Shown: one piece after another, positions 60,911-64,000 of the stretch
How the letters are laid out: each line of letters starts with the position of its first letter
Position numbering within the stretch: position 1 is the stretch's first letter
From: Paraphysoderma sedebokerense
Lineage: Eukaryota; Blastocladiomycota; Physodermatomycetes; Physodermatales; Physodermataceae
Direction: 5' to 3'
DNA length: 64,000 nucleotides
NCBI GenBank assembly: GCA_025602915.1
Contig: JAHLJZ010000004.1
Coordinates: 62,001-126,000 of the forward strand
Notes under the pieces: generated by a model
What the model was told of the DNA's origin: nothing
What the model saw: the letters and a program-made list of their open reading frames with translations, nothing else
The model's database searches: none
Translations under genes and position numbers: made by a program

Positions 60911-61458
60911 GATTATTCCAACAAGAGAGTAGACACTATCGGCAATAAGCGCGGACAGCAATATGATTTCAATATTGCTTTGCCTTAATTCTCTACTGAA
61001 GATGTTTGTGCGTCATTCGATAGGGACTACTCGTTCAAACAAAGTGTGAATTCGAGGTAGTAGTTTTCAGTGTCACTGTTTACAAACTTCCTTGAAATTC
61101 AATTTCCGTGAATGGTTGACACAAGCTTTTAAGGCACCCGACAACGCAATATGCCAAGGCGATCAACTAATTTATCACATGGAAACGATCAAAACTTCGC
61201 CCAACAAAAATTCATATGCGTCGCTTTCTAGTTTCTACTGCTCATAATACAGGTTTAGCATATGGTTTTCATATCGTTTATAGAAAGGAAATGATTGATG
61301 TATTTTTAGCCGTGGGTGAATAAAAATAACGAAGGACTATTCTTTTCTCTGTCATTAATGCTCAAAATGTAGAATTGAAGAAAAGTCCATTTCCAAACCT
61401 TGACAAATGGGATGAAAGTACAAAAATAAACTGATTTTGAGAGAATCAAAAAGCAAAA
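60911..61458. other. intergenic region
   Basis: About 550 bp, no gene; may hold an unseen 5' exon of the small membrane protein. Confidence 0.35.
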
Positions 61459-61531
61459 CGAGCACACCAGGGGTCGAACCTGGAATCTCTTGATTCGTAG
61501 TCAAGCGCCTTATCCATTTGGCCATGCGCCC
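61459..61531 (-). tRNA. tRNA-Arg (ACG)
   Basis: Minus-strand cloverleaf: acceptor GGGCGCA/TGTGCTC with discriminator G; D arm TGGCCAAATGGATAAGGCG; anticodon arm TTGACTACGAATCAAG with anticodon ACG (read as ICG); T arm CCAGG TTCGACC CCTGG. No intron. A T-rich stretch (TTTTGCTTTTT) directly follows the 3' end and would serve as a Pol III terminator. Confidence 0.93.
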
Positions 61532-62306
61532 ATATATTCATTGAGTAATGTTGCATTGATATATTGTCTATGTTTGCCTTATGCTTTGAATTGAACTCTA
61601 CAACTCAAACATCTGTCCAGAATGACAGAGCTGCGATTGGAACGAACAATTGACTAAACACATATCGCAATCATCAATCATTATATTGGGACATGAGTAT
61701 GTAACTTTTCTAGACTTCAAAGACCCTGCCCATTTCGTTGCGGACTTACAGTGATGATTCCAAGATCCTTCGAACTTCAAGGGAAAAGGCAAGACTCATA
61801 GTCCTTTTCAAAACCCGATCTGAATTCATCCTAACCGATGAAATAAACTCTAGCATACCCTTTGGTAATAAAGTCATTGAAACCAAGAGGGTTTCATTCA
61901 TGGAGTTTCAAAGATCCAAGTTTCAAAGCCAGTTTTACACTTTGACGAGGGAAGCCTTTGTCACAGGGTAACAGGCAACAGTTGGCTTGACGCGAACGGA
62001 GCTGCTGGAATCTATCGCTTTGCGTTTACATTTATACCATGGTCGATTCTCTGCGCACTCGACAGCCCATTGCATACATTCTTGTCTTGCTGAGGATATG
62101 AATGTCAAGGGGAAGGATCTGGTATTAAAGAGTTGTGCAGTGCTCCGAGTACGAGTGCAAAGGCCACGCGGGATGGAACAGTTCCAGAACAGCGTTCCCT
62201 CTCAGTGCGTTTGTCTCTTTTCTCGACATTCGACATTCCACTCTCGCACACAGATATAGATATATATAGATATCCCACATCCACCAGCATCACTCACACT
62301 CACACA
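61532..62306. other. intergenic region / promoter of the S9A-type gene
   Basis: About 775 bp with short, overlapping frames on both strands and no recognised motif. A TATAGATATA run is at about 62258-62272, about 40 bp upstream of the ATG. Confidence 0.35.
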
Positions 62307-64000
62307 ATGTCGACTGCACAGCAGCAATCCCCCGTCGACACTCTGCCCGCAGCCATCGACACACTCTCCCTCGCCAACCAACAGTCCCATCCCCCCTCCT
62401 CCGCCTCTGCCCACAACCCCCATCGACCCAGAACAAGCTCATCAAATGCCCAAAACATCCCCTCGACGGCCTCCCCTGCTCTCAACAGAAGGTCGTCTGC
62501 ATCCTCGTACTACACAAACCCCACAAAATCTGTCGCCTCCCCCATGCGATCAAATTCCATCTCCCACATGCAATCTTCCTCATCCTCTATGATGTACTCA
62601 CCCATTCCTTCTGGATCATCCGGAGCCGTTAATAATTTATCTTCCGCATACACTGCCGCATCGCAGGAACATCATCATGGATTGGGTCTTTTACTTGAGG
62701 GATCCCGTCCCGGTTCTCCTGGTATGAGTGCGTCGTCGACAATGGTTCCGTCTCATTCACAAGTGTCAGTTCCGCCAATAGTAACTTTAATGAAAACAAT
62801 CGAATCATTACGTCCGGTAACGGATGATGAATTTGTACCTAAAGACGCTCAAGAGTTGCTAGATATATTGCCAAAAGTTTATGACGCTATCACAAATTAC
62901 ATGCTGTGCTTTCCCGAATCATATGTTGATTTTTGGAACATATTGAAACCAGTGGTAAAACATGTCAAGTAATTATCTCTATTCATCGCCGACATCTTTT
63001 CATTCAAGTATTTTGGCTTCATGCTTGTGGAAATATCGGCATTCGTTTGTTGATTCGAGTTGTTTTAGTGGTTTGATGACGTGTTCTGGCGTGGCAACGG
63101 ATACGCATAACCAAGCTCGATTGTCAGGCAAAACGTGGTGCTAACTAACGTTTCCCTTATTTCAGACAACATTCCACAACTCATTCGACACCAAATTTAC
63201 CGCCCCCAAATTTAAAGAATTTTCCTAAACCACCCGAAGCACCAGCGAAGCGGATTACATTCACGAATTTTCACGGCGAGGAGTGGCACGACGATTACAA
63301 GTGGCTTCACGATAGAGAGGATCCTGCCGTCCTTGAATACATTCAAAAAGAAAATGAATACACAACAACTTGTCTAGCTCCCACCGCCCCCCTACAGAAA
63401 TTGCTCTACAAAGAATTCATTTCCCGAATTGATGAAAACGAACAATCTGCCCACGTCACTTTGCCCGATGGTTATTCATATTACTCCAGAAAGGTGCAAG
63501 GCGAAGAATATCGGCAGCATTGTAGAATCAATGTCGAAACTGGGGTGGAAGAAGTATACTTGGATGAAAACGAAATCGCGGCATTGCCGGAGTTCGCCGA
63601 AGCTACATTCTTCAGAGTCGGATTTCTTCGCCATTCACCCTGCGGTCGATTCATTGCATTCGGTATCGACGATAGCGGGAACGAACGATACAAAGTATTT
63701 TTCAAAGATTTACGAAAGATGGAATGTTTCGACAGACTTGAAAGCGTATGGGAGGATTTCGAATTCAGTAATGACGGAAACTACGTATATTACTTGCTAT
63801 TAGATGACTATGAACGAGCTTACAAAATTATGAGGCATAAGGTCGGAAGCGGTGACCAAACAAGTGACGTCGAATTATACGAAGAGGTCGACGAAATGTT
63901 CTACTTGACATTGACAAAGAGTTGCAACTCTAGATACGTCTTTTTCAATGCCTCTGCTCAAATTACAAGCGAGACCCGGTACATCGACCTGGAAGAAGAA
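62307..64000 (+). CDS. prolyl-oligopeptidase family (S9A) enzyme with Ser-rich N-terminal extension, 3' end outside window
   Basis: Two exons so far: 62307-62968 and 63166 to the window end. Exon 1 starts MSTAQQQSPVDTLP and gives a 160-residue Ser/Pro/Asn-rich extension. A compact segment follows: PPIVTLMKTIESLRPV and LLDILPKVYDAITNYML. After the intron the text reads KQHSTTHSTPNLPPP and then ITFTNFHGEEWHDDYKWLHD and REDPAVLEYIQKENEYT, which is the start of the seven-bladed propeller of oligopeptidase B/prolyl oligopeptidase (DxYxWLRDREDPxVxxYLxxEN). Propeller sequence continues to the end (DGYSYYSRKVQGEEY; RHSPCGRFIAFGID). The catalytic Ser, Asp and His lie beyond the window. The family normally starts close to the WLRD segment, so 250 extra residues are unusual. 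The intron has a proper CTAACTAAC branch site and TTTCAG end and joins both parts in frame. Confidence 0.75.

Noticed and set aside
1-64000. CRISPR arrays, rRNA genes, transposons, LTR or virus-derived elements
   Set aside because: No spaced repeats, rRNA segments, transposase, reverse transcriptase or capsid-like sequences recognised on either strand.

Overview
This is an AT-rich nuclear segment from a eukaryote with compact, intron-bearing genes. Introns are mostly about 50-200 nt with GTA(A/T)G-type donors, CTAAC-like branch sites and YAG acceptors. The gene set points to an early-diverging, flagellated (zoosporic) fungus such as a chytrid or blastocladiomycete. Fungal-type genes include a C2/EF-hand phosphatidylserine decarboxylase (PSD2 type), a Golgi apyrase (YND1 type), an ATF/CREB bZIP factor and an HRD3/SEL1L ERAD factor. 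They sit beside flagellar genes that Dikarya have lost: radial spoke protein RSPH3 and a likely CatSper auxiliary subunit (TMEM249/CATSPERH). The genus is inference; no rRNA or other marker is present.

Layout. 0.6-8.3 kb: a secreted proline-repeat protein, a HINT3-like HIT protein, PSD2 and a SAP30-like Sin3 subunit. 8.9-12.0 kb: RSPH3, a doubtful fragment and a small secreted Cys-rich protein. 12.5-19.7 kb: two tandem paralogues with an architecture I do not know from any described protein, about seven membrane segments, then leucine-rich repeats, then a truncated (2/2) haemoglobin, then a second globin-like segment. 21-25 kb: YND1-type apyrase and a DUF1308/C7orf25-like protein. 26-29 kb: two 7TM receptor-like paralogues, the second with a one-base frame disruption, and an intron-containing tRNA-Tyr. 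29-35 kb: the TMEM249 homologue, a single-pass membrane protein with an AT-hook-like motif, and an F-box protein. 35.7-41.7 kb: bZIP factor and a PP1-docking ankyrin protein. 43-48.3 kb: three tandem secreted Cys-rich paralogues with shared promoter blocks. 48.8-56.6 kb: cullin-4 and HRD3/SEL1L. 57-64 kb: a probable GPI-anchored Cys-rich protein, a spliced cobalamin synthase (CobS), a small membrane protein, tRNA-Arg(ACG), and the 5' part of a prolyl-oligopeptidase-family gene with an unusual N-terminal extension.

Themes. Sensing is prominent: two membrane-LRR-globin proteins that could be gas or redox sensors, two 7TM proteins and a likely flagellar Ca2+-channel subunit fit a motile zoospore stage. 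Secreted Cys-rich proteins, one family locally amplified, fit a host- or environment-interacting lifestyle. CobS suggests cobalamin salvage or remodelling. I saw no convincing transposon, virus-derived element, CRISPR array or rRNA gene. Exon boundaries are read by eye from splice signals and frame continuity; the places where they are uncertain are stated.
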